Assembly: GCF_003252725.1 (NCBI RefSeq)
Contig: NZ_QEPO01000007.1
Coordinates: forward strand, 37,209 to 101,208
Direction: 5' to 3'
Source of the DNA: Haemophilus parainfluenzae
GTDB taxonomy: Bacteria; Pseudomonadota; Gammaproteobacteria; Enterobacterales; Pasteurellaceae
Length of the DNA stretch: 64,000 bases
The position numbers were made by a program, and so were the translations under genes. How positions within the stretch are numbered: the stretch's first letter is position 1; each line of letters begins with the position of its first letter. This document shows, one piece after another, positions 38,013 through 47,147 of this stretch. The notes below the pieces were generated by a model. The model had not been told where the DNA came from. It worked only from the letters and a program-made list of their open reading frames with translations, and searched no databases.

Positions 38013-39542
38013 TTAAGCAGCAGATAATTTCTGTAACAACCGATCCATCGCTCGATATCCTAGTGCTTCTGCTAAATGAGGTTGTTGTATTTCTTTTTCG
38101 CCATTTAAATCGGCAATTGTGCGTGAGACTTTTAAAATCCGATGATAGGCTCTCACTGAAAGTCCTAGCTTATTCAGCGCCTTCTCAAGAAACAGGGCAT
38201 CTTTATCTTGTAATTTACAATCCCGTTCAATTTCTTTGCTTGAAAGATACGCATTGATTTTACCGGCTCGAGCAAGTTGAATTTCTCTCACTTTTAACAC
38301 TTTTTCTCGTACTTGTTGGCTTGTCTCACCTCTATCTCCCGCATTTTGTAAGCTACCTTGTGGCAGAAGAGGGACTTCAATAGATAAATCAAAACGATCT
38401 AAAAATGGCCCTGAAAGGCGATTTAAATAACGCATCACTTGCTGAGGTGAGGTGCGGTTATGTGTTCCGGTATAATGCCCTGTTGGACTTGGATTCATCG
38501 CTGCAACTAATTGAAAGCGAGCGGGAAATTGGATTTTTGCATTGGTACGCGAAATAATGATTTCTCCACTTTCTAAGGGTTGTCGTAGAGCATCCAGTAC
38601 TTTACGCTCAAATTCAGGTAGTTCATCAAGGAAAAGTACACCATTGTGTGCAAGCGATATTTCGCCTGGTTTTGGAATGGTTCCTCCACCCACTAAGGCT
38701 GGTAATGAGGCACTATGATGTGGTGCTCGGAATGGTCGTTGTTTCCAGTTATGAAAATTTAATTCATTTTGTACTAAACTCGTAACCGAAGCGGTTTCAA
38801 TGGCTTCTAAATCTGTCATTTCAGGGAGCAATGCAGTGAGACGACTTGCCAACATGGTTTTACCTGTACCAGGAGGTCCTAAAAAGAGCAGATTATGCTG
38901 ACCTGCAGCCGCAATTGTTAGTGCTCGTTTAGCATGTTGCTGACTAATAATATCGGTCAAATCCAAGTGATTTGTAGCTGAAAATCCGACCGCACTTTCT
39001 TGTGCAAGTAATGAAGCCAAAGGTAATTTTTCTTGATTATTTAAGAATTGCACGACTTCTAGCAGATTTTTAGCGAAATAAGTCTCTTGCTCTGAGACAA
39101 GCGATGCCTCATTAGCATTTTGATAAGCGATAATGGGGGCACGTTTGGCTTTTTGTGCCGCTAAAATGGCAGGAATGACACCGTGTACGCCACGTAATTC
39201 CCCCGTCAAGGCGAGCTCACCAACGAATTCAAATTGTTTTAAACGACTACCGTCTAATTGCTCTGATGCAGCCAAGATACCTATCGCAATGGGTAAATCA
39301 AATCGTCCCCCTTCTTTGGGTAAATCAGCCGGTGCAAGATTGACGGTGATGCGTTTGGCAGGATATTTGAACTGCGCATTCATTAATGCACTTCTGACAC
39401 GATCTTGCGCTTCTTTTACGGTTTTTTCGGGGAGGCCTACTAAGGTAAATCCAGGCTTTCCGTTACTTAAGTGTACCTCAATCGTAACAAGAGGGGCTTG
39501 TACGCCCATTGAGGCTCGGCTGTAAACAATAGCAAGAGACAT
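38013..39542 (-). CDS. comM: ComM branch-migration helicase (YifB family)
   Basis: A 509-residue AAA+ protein. An N-terminal Lon-protease-like domain (about 1-170, with VGLPEKTVKEA and ITVNLAPADLPKEG) precedes the ATPase core: Walker A GPPGTGKTM (about 217), LFLDELPEF and the C-terminal HRILKVSRTIADLNG region. ComM is a hexameric helicase that extends the heteroduplex during integration of transformed DNA and is needed for full transformation. A CRP-S site lies 86-107 bases upstream, placing it in the competence regulon. An uptake sequence lies in frame near residue 183. Confidence 0.95.
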   Translation of the reverse strand: MSLAIVYSRASMGVQAPLVTIEVHLSNGKPGFTLVGLPEKTVKEAQDRVRSALMNAQFKYPAKRITVNLAPADLPKEGGRFDLPIAIGILAASEQLDGSRLKQFEFVGELALTGELRGVHGVIPAILAAQKAKRAPIIAYQNANEASLVSEQETYFAKNLLEVVQFLNNQEKLPLASLLAQESAVGFSATNHLDLTDIISQQHAKRALTIAAAGQHNLLFLGPPGTGKTMLASRLTALLPEMTDLEAIETASVTSLVQNELNFHNWKQRPFRAPHHSASLPALVGGGTIPKPGEISLAHNGVLFLDELPEFERKVLDALRQPLESGEIIISRTNAKIQFPARFQLVAAMNPSPTGHYTGTHNRTSPQQVMRYLNRLSGPFLDRFDLSIEVPLLPQGSLQNAGDRGETSQQVREKVLKVREIQLARAGKINAYLSSKEIERDCKLQDKDALFLEKALNKLGLSVRAYHRILKVSRTIADLNGEKEIQQPHLAEALGYRAMDRLLQKLSAA

Positions 39543-39589
39543 TCAGATTCCTTAAAGTGCGGTCGAAAATAATCAGATTTTCGCACTAT

Positions 39590-39631
39590 AAAAAAAGCAC
39601 AGAATGAAATCATACATCCTATGCTTTTTTT
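39590..39631 (-). terminator. Terminator after engB
   Basis: On the minus strand AAAAAAAGCATAG pairs with CTGTGCTTTTTTT (one wobble) across a 16-base loop. It slightly overlaps the CRP-S site of comM and ends where the comM -10 begins. Confidence 0.65.
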
Positions 39632-39649
39632 GCGATCTTGATCGCAGAA
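39628..39649 (-). promoter_or_regulatory. CRP-S competence site of comM
   Basis: TGCGA-TCTTGA-TCGCA, with T and A flanks, is a perfect core match to the CRP-S pattern on both half-sites. On the minus strand TATAGT at 39590-39585 serves as the -10, which places the site near -61 of comM. Confidence 0.85.
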
Positions 39650-39671
39650 ATTACTTTTTCTTTATCAAAAA

Positions 39672-40286
39672 TTACGAAAAAAGTGGTGCAAACCAACTAT
39701 CTAGTTTGGCCGCTAATTTATCAATGCCAATTTTATTTTGTGCAGAAAAGGCTTCGACTTGAATATCACCTTGGAAGGGTAAAATCGCTTCACGTACCAT
39801 TTTGACTTGTTTGCTACGCGCACTTTGGCTGAGTTTATCCGCTTTAGTTAAAAGTAACATAACCGGTAAATTAGCAGAAACTGCCCATTCGATCATTTGT
39901 TGATCAAGATCTTTTAAAGGATGACGAATATCCATCAGAACAACAAGCCCGCCTAAACATTCGCGTTTTTGCAAATATTCCCCGAGGGATTTTTGCCATT
40001 CAATTTTCATTTTCTCAGGAACAGCAGCATAACCATAGCCAGGTAAATCCACTAGTTTACAATTCGGCTCCACCTCAAAAAGATTGATGAGCTGTGTTCG
40101 ACCAGGTGTTTTAGAGGTTCGAGCTAAGCTTTTTTGATTGGTTAATGCATTAAGTGCAGTCGACTTTCCTGCATTTGAACGCCCAGCAAAAGCAATTTCA
40201 ATTCCTGTATCTTCTGGGATGGAACGAATATTTGGGGCACTCGTAAGAAAATGCGTTTTATGATAATTCAGTTTAATTTCAGACAT
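39672..40286 (-). CDS. engB: Ribosome biogenesis GTPase EngB (YsxC/YihA)
   Basis: A 204-residue essential-type GTPase for 50S assembly. G1 is GRSNAGKST (about residue 34), G2 SKTPGRTQ, G3 DLPGYGYA and G4 LTKADKL. The start is ATG at 40286, six bases after AAAGGA. The frame extends six residues further, to 40304, but without a site. Upstream of comM on the same strand and separated from it by a terminator. Confidence 0.95.
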   Translation of the reverse strand: MSEIKLNYHKTHFLTSAPNIRSIPEDTGIEIAFAGRSNAGKSTALNALTNQKSLARTSKTPGRTQLINLFEVEPNCKLVDLPGYGYAAVPEKMKIEWQKSLGEYLQKRECLGGLVVLMDIRHPLKDLDQQMIEWAVSANLPVMLLLTKADKLSQSARSKQVKMVREAILPFQGDIQVEAFSAQNKIGIDKLAAKLDSWFAPLFS

Positions 40287-40399
40287 AAGTATTCCTTTCA
40301 TCAATTGCCCCTAGCATATCACAAATAGAAAAATTGCTGAAATTATGAGAAAATGCGCATTTTGCATGATTTAAAGCCTCTTTAATTATATTAATAACT

Positions 40400-41269
40400 A
40401 TGGAATCTCAAGAAAATCAATATCGCTGGCCAAAAGCGGAGGCCATTTATCCAGATAGGCCTGGGCGTTCTTATGCGCTTAAGCGCCTACGTTATCGTCT
40501 TCGATCTTTTTTACATCAAGGCTCAATTGTTCACTTTGAGCAATTTATTAATCAGCATCCTTTTCTTGTTACATTATTAAATGAGCATGCAGATTATAGC
40601 TATCCATTAGTTTATCGTTTTTTAGATAAACGTTTTAATAGCAAACAGCGTTTCGAAGCTATTTGTGACAATCTACTTTTTTTACCTGAAAAATTGACTG
40701 CACTTTCAGCATCTATTTATAAAACGCCATTAAGTTTTGGTGAAGTAATTCCTGATTTTGAAATGACATTGTCAATGACCACGCACCAACCGATGGAAGG
40801 CTATTGGGTATTGGAGTTATGGCATAAACCACGTAATGAATTAGTATATTTGCTTACTTTTGCCAAACTTGATGAGGCATTACTTATTTCTGTGGTGCAG
40901 GGACCCAATTTTGAAGGTTCTAAAGAGATGGTGAAGCAACTCACAAAAACGTGTCATGGTTTACGCCCTGCTTATTTGATGGTGGAAACAATGAAAGCAT
41001 TGACGAAAGCATTAGGTTTCAAAACATTATTAGGTATTCTACAAAAATATCAAAATAAATCGCGTTTTATTCAAAGCTCTCATTATGTTGTAGATTATGA
41101 TGCGATTTTTGCTGAATCAGGCGGACAGTTGAAAGACTATTGGGAATTGCCTTTAGAGAACGATAGAAATCTTGATGAGGTACCGAGTAAGAAACGTTCT
41201 ATGTATCGCAAACGCTATGCAATGCTAGATGATTTGGCTAAAGTAATTGAAGAAAAATTAGAATTGTAA
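40400..41269 (+). CDS. VirK/YbjX family protein (DUF535)
   Basis: A 289-residue protein of the VirK/YbjX (DUF535) family. Recognisable segments are RYRLRSFLHQGSIVHFEQFI near the start, EGYWVLELWHK, YLLTFAKLD near 155, VVQGPNFEGSKEMVKQLTK and MVETMKALTKALGFKTLLGI near 200. Members affect envelope properties and virulence in enterics, but the molecular function is unknown. Hydrophilic, no signal peptide. It diverges from engB and converges on oppF. Confidence 0.82.
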   Translation: MESQENQYRWPKAEAIYPDRPGRSYALKRLRYRLRSFLHQGSIVHFEQFINQHPFLVTLLNEHADYSYPLVYRFLDKRFNSKQRFEAICDNLLFLPEKLTALSASIYKTPLSFGEVIPDFEMTLSMTTHQPMEGYWVLELWHKPRNELVYLLTFAKLDEALLISVVQGPNFEGSKEMVKQLTKTCHGLRPAYLMVETMKALTKALGFKTLLGILQKYQNKSRFIQSSHYVVDYDAIFAESGGQLKDYWELPLENDRNLDEVPSKKRSMYRKRYAMLDDLAKVIEEKLEL

Positions 41270-41273
41270 AAGT

Positions 41274-41305
41274 AAAAAGTGCGGTGAATGTTGACCGCAC
41301 TTTTT
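41274..41305. terminator. Uptake-sequence hairpin between the ybjX-like gene and oppF
   Basis: AAAAAGTGCGGT and ACCGCACTTTTT are exact inverted repeats with eight bases between. It serves both convergent genes. Confidence 0.85.
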
Positions 41306-41308
41306 GTT

Positions 41309-42307
41309 TTATAAGACTTTCAAACAAGCCACAAAATGGCTGTTGTTTTGGCTGGTAAAAGGTGGTTTCTGTTTTGCACAATTTTCATCGGCTTTCAGGC
41401 AGCGAGTACGGAACACGCAACCAGACGGTGGATTAATTGGCGAAGGCAACTCGCCTTCAAGCAATTCAATGGATTTATTGCGTTCCAATTTCGGATCGGG
41501 AATCGGAACTGCAGACATTAAGGCTTTGGTATAAGGATGTTTAGTGTTGTTATATACTTCCTCATCGCTGCCTAATTCCATGGCATTGCCTAAATACATC
41601 ACTAACACACGGTCAGAAATGTGTTTTACCACCGCTAAATCATGGGCGATAAAAATTAAGGAAAGCCCCATTTCTTTTTGTAGGGATTTCAATAAATTTA
41701 CCACTTGAGCCTGAATCGACACATCTAACGCAGAAACGGGCTCATCACAAATGATCATTTTCGGTTCAATGATTAACGCACGAGCGATACCGATACGCTG
41801 ACATTGGCCACCAGAAAATTCATGAGGATAGCGGTTAATCAAGTTTGGTAAAAGCCCGACTTTTAACATCATCGCTTGTACTTTTTCTTTCACTTCAGCG
41901 GCACTTAAGTGCGGTTGGTAGATCTTTAATGGTTCGGCAATGATTTCGCCAATATTCATTCGCGGATTGAGAGAGGCGAGGGGGTCTTGGAAAATCATTT
42001 GGATATCTTTGCGAGTATCTTTCCATTGTTTAGCTGATTGTTTTCGTAAATTTTTACCAAGCCACAAGATCTCTCCTTCACTCGCTTCGACTAAGCCGAT
42101 GATGGCACGTGCAAGCGTGGATTTACCACAGCCCGATTCACCTACTACACCGAGGGTTTCACCTTCATAAAGCTTAAAGGAAACATCCTTTACCGCTTTT
42201 AAGGTTTGAGGTTTGGCGAAGAAAAGGGATTTATCGTTTTTAATTTTAAAACTAACGCCTAAGTGATTGACTTCAAGGAGTAATTCTTTGTTATTTGAAA
42301 TTGTCAT
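41309..42307 (-). CDS. oppF: Oligopeptide ABC transporter ATP-binding protein OppF
   Basis: A 332-residue ATPase. Walker A is GESGCGKST (about 61), signature FSGGQCQRIGIARAL, Walker B MIICDEPVSALD. The C-terminal oligopeptide-transport extension has the Cys motif CVFRTRCLKADENC, thought to hold an Fe-S cluster. The start is ATG at 42307, overlapping the oppD stop by four bases (ATGA). An upstream ATG at 42337 lies inside oppD and would add ten atypical residues. Last gene of oppABCDF. Confidence 0.95.
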   Translation of the reverse strand: MTISNNKELLLEVNHLGVSFKIKNDKSLFFAKPQTLKAVKDVSFKLYEGETLGVVGESGCGKSTLARAIIGLVEASEGEILWLGKNLRKQSAKQWKDTRKDIQMIFQDPLASLNPRMNIGEIIAEPLKIYQPHLSAAEVKEKVQAMMLKVGLLPNLINRYPHEFSGGQCQRIGIARALIIEPKMIICDEPVSALDVSIQAQVVNLLKSLQKEMGLSLIFIAHDLAVVKHISDRVLVMYLGNAMELGSDEEVYNNTKHPYTKALMSAVPIPDPKLERNKSIELLEGELPSPINPPSGCVFRTRCLKADENCAKQKPPFTSQNNSHFVACLKVL

Positions 42308-43275
42308 AGGGTAAATTTCTCCACGGGTAACCAACAATTGCGTAATTGACTTTCATTAAATGCGGTCAGTTTAGGCGCAGTTTGGCATTGTTCGGTAGCA
42401 AATTGGCAACGAGGTGAGAATGGACAACCTTTTGGCAAATGCAATAAATTTGGTGGATTGCCTGGAATGGTGACCAAGTGTTCTTCATTGCCATCTAAGC
42501 GAGGAATCGCATCCATTAAGCCAATAGAATAGGGATGAGTTGGATGATAGAAAATTTGCTCTGCTGTGCCGTATTCCATGGTTCGTCCGGCATACATCAC
42601 CATCACTTGATCGCAAATACCTGCCACGACACCAAGATCATGGGTAATCATAATAATCGCGGTATTAAACTCACGTTTTAACTCATTTAACAAAGTCATG
42701 ATTTGCGCTTGAACGGTCACATCCAAAGCGGTGGTGGGCTCATCGGCAATGAGTAGTTTTGGACGGCATAATAAGGCCATCGCAATCATCACCCGTTGAC
42801 GCATACCGCCTGAAAACTCGTGTGGATACATGCCCATGCGTTTTTTCGCTTCCGGCATTTTGACCGCATCCAGCATTTTCACGGATTCAGCAAAGGCAGT
42901 TTGTTTATCATAACCTTTGTGTAACTGTAGAACTTCCATGAGCTGTTCACCGATTTTCATGTAAGGGTTGAGAGAGGTCATCGGGTCTTGGAAAATCATG
43001 GAAATTTGCTCGGCACGGATTTTATTCAATTCATCCTTCGGTAAATTAACTAATTCTTTACCTTCAAAGATGGCGGAACCTTCCACTGTACCATTGGCCG
43101 CCAATAAGCCCATTAAGGCAAAGGCAGTTTGTGATTTGCCTGAACCACTTTCACCCACGATGCCGAGCGTGCTTCCCGCATTAAGTGTAAAGTTTAAATC
43201 ATTCACCGCAGTGACGGTACCATCGGGTGTTTTGAAGCGAACGTAGAGATTTTTTACATCTAATAAAGGATTCAT
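42304..43275 (-). CDS. oppD: Oligopeptide ABC transporter ATP-binding protein OppD
   Basis: A 323-residue ATPase paired with OppF. Walker A is GESGSGKSQ (about 41), signature FSGGMRQRVMIAMAL, Walker B LLIADEPTTALD. The C-terminal extension contains CPFSPRCQFATEQC. TAGGAGCGAATC precedes the ATG. Confidence 0.96.
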   Translation of the reverse strand: MNPLLDVKNLYVRFKTPDGTVTAVNDLNFTLNAGSTLGIVGESGSGKSQTAFALMGLLAANGTVEGSAIFEGKELVNLPKDELNKIRAEQISMIFQDPMTSLNPYMKIGEQLMEVLQLHKGYDKQTAFAESVKMLDAVKMPEAKKRMGMYPHEFSGGMRQRVMIAMALLCRPKLLIADEPTTALDVTVQAQIMTLLNELKREFNTAIIMITHDLGVVAGICDQVMVMYAGRTMEYGTAEQIFYHPTHPYSIGLMDAIPRLDGNEEHLVTIPGNPPNLLHLPKGCPFSPRCQFATEQCQTAPKLTAFNESQLRNCWLPVEKFTL

Positions 43276-43284
43276 GATTCGCTC

Positions 43285-44220
43285 CTATCTATCTTTTGGA
43301 TCGAGTGCATCACGCAACCCGTCACCGATAAAGTTAAAACAAAACAGTGTGAGACAAAGGAAAAATGCCGGGAAAATTAATAGCCAAGGCGAGACTTCCA
43401 TTTGTGCTGCTCCATCACTTAATAGCGCACCCCAGCTACTCATCGGCTCTTGTGTTCCTAAGCCTAAGAAACTTAAGAATGATTCGAAAAGAATAAGTCC
43501 TGGCACTTCGAGTGAAGCATACACTGCTACTAAGCCCAATACGTTCGGAATAATGTGTTTGAAAATGATTTGGCGACGTGGCACGCCACAAACGATGGCG
43601 GCTTCGACGAATTCTTTATTTTTCAAACTAAGGGTTTGACCACGTACAATACGAGCAAGACCAAGCCAAGCAATGGCACCAATTGCGATGAAAATTAAGA
43701 AAATGTTTTGGCCAAAAAGGGTTACTAATAAAATGACGAAGAACATAAATGGAAATGAGCTAAGAATTTCCAAAAAGCGCATCATCAACATATCCGTTTT
43801 ACCGCCTACATAGCCGGAAATCGCACCATAAATTGTGCCGATAGTCACAGAAATGAAAGCACCAGCAATACCGACCAATAATGAAATACGTCCACCAATA
43901 GCGGTACGTACCAGTAAGTCTCGACCAGAAGCATCCGTACCGAAGAAGTGATAGCCTTCCATTGTTGGTGGAGAGCTCATCATATTCCAATCGGTATCTT
44001 CATAGGTAAAGGGGAAGAACCAAGGTGCTACGGTAATAAAAACAATAATAAACGCTAGAATAATCAGACTGGCAACGGCCGCTTTGTTGCGGAAAAAACG
44101 GCGTTTCGCATCTTGCCATAGACTGCGGCCTTCCAGTTGCATTTCTTCAATACGGTCAGCCACGTGTTCCACAAAATCCGCATTTTTCTGATTAATCGGC
44201 TGAGTACGATAATCTGTCAT
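43285..44220 (-). CDS. oppC: Oligopeptide ABC transporter permease OppC
   Basis: A 311-residue permease. A cytosolic N-terminal segment with the pattern GRSLWQDAKRRFFRNKAA precedes six membrane helices. The EAA loop is EFVEAAIVCGVPRRQIIFKHIIPN (about 205-228). AAGGA lies six bases before the ATG, nine bases after oppB. It forms the channel with OppB. Confidence 0.95.
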   Translation of the reverse strand: MTDYRTQPINQKNADFVEHVADRIEEMQLEGRSLWQDAKRRFFRNKAAVASLIILAFIIVFITVAPWFFPFTYEDTDWNMMSSPPTMEGYHFFGTDASGRDLLVRTAIGGRISLLVGIAGAFISVTIGTIYGAISGYVGGKTDMLMMRFLEILSSFPFMFFVILLVTLFGQNIFLIFIAIGAIAWLGLARIVRGQTLSLKNKEFVEAAIVCGVPRRQIIFKHIIPNVLGLVAVYASLEVPGLILFESFLSFLGLGTQEPMSSWGALLSDGAAQMEVSPWLLIFPAFFLCLTLFCFNFIGDGLRDALDPKDR

Positions 44221-44229
44221 AACTTATCC

Positions 44230-45150
44230 TTAATAACGAATTTTTGGATCGATGATGGCGTATAAAATATCCACAATCGCATTAAATAAAATGGTTAATG
44301 TCCCCACTAAAATGGTGAGGCTCAAAACTAAAGAATAATCGCGGTTCAATGCGCCGTTTACAAATAATAACCCCATGCCAGGTAAACCAAATACGCTTTC
44401 GATGACCATTGAGCCAGTAATAATCCCTACGAAAGCAGGACCTAAATAGGTAATCACAGGTAAAAGGGCAGGGCGCAAAGCATGCTTTAAAATGATTCTC
44501 GAAGTAGAAAGTCCTTTAGCTTTGGCGGTCCGAATAAAGTTGGAATGCAACACTTCTATCATCGAGCCACGCATGATACGCGCAATCCCTGCAACATAAG
44601 CGATAGTTAAGGATGCTACGGGTAAAATAATGTACATTGCTGAACCGCCATTCCAACCGCCAGCGGGTAACCACCCCAAATAAATGGCAAAAATCAGTAC
44701 TAAGACTGGTGCGAAGACAAAGCTTGGCATAATGACTCCAAGCATTGAGAAACTCATCAAAATATAATCCCAACGGCTATTTTGATTGAGTGCGGCAAGC
44801 GTACCCGCTGTGACACCTAATACCACTGCAAAGGCGAAAGCGACCATCCCTAATTTTAAGGAAACAGGGAAGGCTGATGCGATTAAATCATTGACCGATT
44901 GATCTTTATATTTGAAAGATGGGCCAAAATCGCCTTTGGAAAGGTTTTCCAAATAAAGGAAATATTGTTTATGTAATGGTTCATTTAAATGATACTTCGC
45001 TTCGATATTAGCCATGACTTCTGGTGGATAAGCACGTTCTGATGTGAACGGGCTACCAGGGGCGAGACGCATCAGAAAGAAGGAAAAAGTAATCAAAATA
45101 AACAGCGTTGGTAAGGCTTCCAACAGCCGTTTAAAAATAAATTTGAGCAT
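44230..45150 (-). CDS. oppB: Oligopeptide ABC transporter permease OppB
   Basis: A 306-residue permease with six membrane helices. It opens with the OppB/DppB signature LKFIFKRLLEALPTLF. The EAA loop is NFIRTAKAKGLSTSRIILKHALRPA (about 200-225). The start is ATG at 45150, five bases after TTGGAG and matching the E. coli length of 306. The frame is open for five further codons upstream. Confidence 0.95.
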   Translation of the reverse strand: MLKFIFKRLLEALPTLFILITFSFFLMRLAPGSPFTSERAYPPEVMANIEAKYHLNEPLHKQYFLYLENLSKGDFGPSFKYKDQSVNDLIASAFPVSLKLGMVAFAFAVVLGVTAGTLAALNQNSRWDYILMSFSMLGVIMPSFVFAPVLVLIFAIYLGWLPAGGWNGGSAMYIILPVASLTIAYVAGIARIMRGSMIEVLHSNFIRTAKAKGLSTSRIILKHALRPALLPVITYLGPAFVGIITGSMVIESVFGLPGMGLLFVNGALNRDYSLVLSLTILVGTLTILFNAIVDILYAIIDPKIRY

Positions 45151-45174
45151 AATAACTCCAACCAAAATGGGCGA

Positions 45175-45213
45175 AAAGTGCGGTCAAAAACACGATAATT
45201 TTTAACCGCACTT
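45175..45213 (-). terminator. Uptake-sequence hairpin inside the opp operon, after oppA
   Basis: AAAGTGCGGTCAAAAA pairs with TTTTTAACCGCACTT with one mismatch across eight bases. It lies between oppA and oppB and probably stops part of the transcription, leaving oppA in excess. Confidence 0.7.
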
Positions 45214-45229
45214 AAATACAAGCAACGAA

Positions 45230-46855
45230 TTAATGTTTAATAATATAAAGGTTGCGTAAGTAAATGTGATCTTGTGGATCTTTGCCTGAATAACCTTTTA
45301 CGTAAGGTTTCACTAAGCGTGGATTCACATAGTTAAAGATTGGCACGATACCGAAATCTTTTGCAAGAATTTCTTCGGCTTTCGCGTAGGCTTTTGCACG
45401 TCCTTCCGCATCCGTTGCAACATAAGATTCAGCAATGGCTTTATCATATTCTGGGTTCGCGTATTTCGCGGTATTGTTACTCGAATTAGATAAGAAATAG
45501 TTGCCGAATGTTGTTGCTTGGTTGTAATCCGCATTCCAGCCTGCACGTGCCGCATCGTAACGACCTGCACGACGGCTATCAATGTAAGTTTTCCACTCTT
45601 GGTTTTCTAATTTCACATCAATCAAACCTTTGGTGTTCGCTTTCCACATAGATGCTGCAGCAATGGCCACTTTTTTGTGGTTTTCATTGGTATTGTAAAG
45701 AATGCTGAATTTCAACGGATTCGCTTTGCTGTAACCAGCTTCTTCTAAGAGTTTAATGGCTTCTTCATTACGTTGTGCCATCGGTTCTTTTGAATAAGCA
45801 GGTTGTTGAATGAGATGACCTTCTTCGATGTAAGTTGGGGTAAACACATAGGTTGGTGTTTGACCTTGGCCCAATACTTTATCGGTGATCACATTACGAT
45901 CAAGGGATAAGTTCAAGGCCTTGCGAATATTCACGTTATCAAAAGGTGCTTTCTTATTGTTTAGCTCGTAAGAATAGGTCGCAAGGGTGCGAGTAATGTA
46001 TACTTCACCTGGCAATTCTTTTTGTAATTTAGCGAATTGTTCTGGCGGTAAACCATAACTGGTCATATCTAAATCGCCTGCACGATAACGCGCCACATCG
46101 GTACTAGGGTTTTCAATCGCAAGGAATGTTGCACTGTTAATGACAGTCTCTTTATCGTTCCAGTAGAGTGGGTTGCGTTCAAATTCGATTTTTTCGTTAA
46201 TGATGTGGTTAGCTAGCTTATACGCACCGTTACCCACGTAGTTTTCTTTTTTTACCCATGCATCACCTAATTTTTCGACTACTTTTTGTGGTAATGGCAA
46301 TAAGGATTGGTGAGTCGTTAAACTGACCGCATAAGGCACAGGATTGGTTGCATGAACAACAAAGGTGTAATCATCTTTTGCTTCCACGCCTAATTCAGCC
46401 GGTTTTTTCTTACCGTCAATAATGTCTTGCGCATTTTCAACTTGTAAATAACTTAAGTAACTTGCGTAAGGTGCGGCAGTTGCAGGATCCACTAAACGAC
46501 GCCACGCAAATACGAAGTCGTGCGCGGTAACGGGATCGCCATTTGACCATTTAGCATCTTTACGCAAATGGAATGTCCAGGTTTTGAAGTCAGGTGTATT
46601 TTCCCAGCTTTCAGCCACACCTGGTTGAAGTTTACCTTCAGAGTCTGAGGTGACTAAGCCTTCAAGTAATTGATAAGCAACGTTAGATTCAGGTACACCT
46701 TCAGTTTTTTGTGGGTCAAAACTTTGTGGTTCAGCCCCGTTATTGATCACGATATGTTGTTTTTCATCTAATTGCGTTCCCTCAGGCACTATAACCGCTT
46801 GAGCAGAATAGGAAAGAGCAAGAGCAATTGCAGAGAAAAGTAGTTTGTGTTGCAT
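45230..46855 (-). CDS. oppA: Oligopeptide-binding protein OppA
   Basis: A 541-residue periplasmic binding protein (SBP family 5). The signal peptide (HKLLFSAIALALSYSAQA) is cleaved near residue 20. The family motif NNGAEPQSFDPQKTEGVPESNV is near 40, and WKTWTFHLRKDAKWSNGDPVTAHDFVFAWRRLVDP-type residues follow near 90-125. It binds short peptides of varied sequence. First gene of oppABCDF. ACAAGGAGGCTCAA before the ATG is a strong ribosome site, in keeping with high expression. The 292-base gap to talB holds promoters of both genes; I could not fix them by eye. Confidence 0.95.
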   Translation of the reverse strand: MQHKLLFSAIALALSYSAQAVIVPEGTQLDEKQHIVINNGAEPQSFDPQKTEGVPESNVAYQLLEGLVTSDSEGKLQPGVAESWENTPDFKTWTFHLRKDAKWSNGDPVTAHDFVFAWRRLVDPATAAPYASYLSYLQVENAQDIIDGKKKPAELGVEAKDDYTFVVHATNPVPYAVSLTTHQSLLPLPQKVVEKLGDAWVKKENYVGNGAYKLANHIINEKIEFERNPLYWNDKETVINSATFLAIENPSTDVARYRAGDLDMTSYGLPPEQFAKLQKELPGEVYITRTLATYSYELNNKKAPFDNVNIRKALNLSLDRNVITDKVLGQGQTPTYVFTPTYIEEGHLIQQPAYSKEPMAQRNEEAIKLLEEAGYSKANPLKFSILYNTNENHKKVAIAAASMWKANTKGLIDVKLENQEWKTYIDSRRAGRYDAARAGWNADYNQATTFGNYFLSNSSNNTAKYANPEYDKAIAESYVATDAEGRAKAYAKAEEILAKDFGIVPIFNYVNPRLVKPYVKGYSGKDPQDHIYLRNLYIIKH

Positions 46856-47147
46856 TTGAGCCTCCTTGTCATTAGGCGATATTTTTATAAAGAGTCTTTC
46901 TCTTATTAGCTCAAAATGTCATTTTTGTAAAGATTTGTAAGGTAATTATTTAAAGAAAAATAACGTTTTGTGATTTATATCTAATAAATTTTAAAAAAAT
47001 TGCTAAAAATGATGATGTGAGAGAGGAAATCTAGAATGTATTGGTTTTTCCTATCGTAAATATTTTCCTGGACGAATTACCCTTTTAAAGCTAATTATGC
47101 TATCGTAAGACAGTTGAATTCAAACAAATCCATTCAAGGAGAATATA

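Noticed and set aside
46970..46995. CRP site between oppA and talB
   Set aside because: One good half-site (TGTGA) but the second half (TCTAA) has two mismatches and is not enough by eye.
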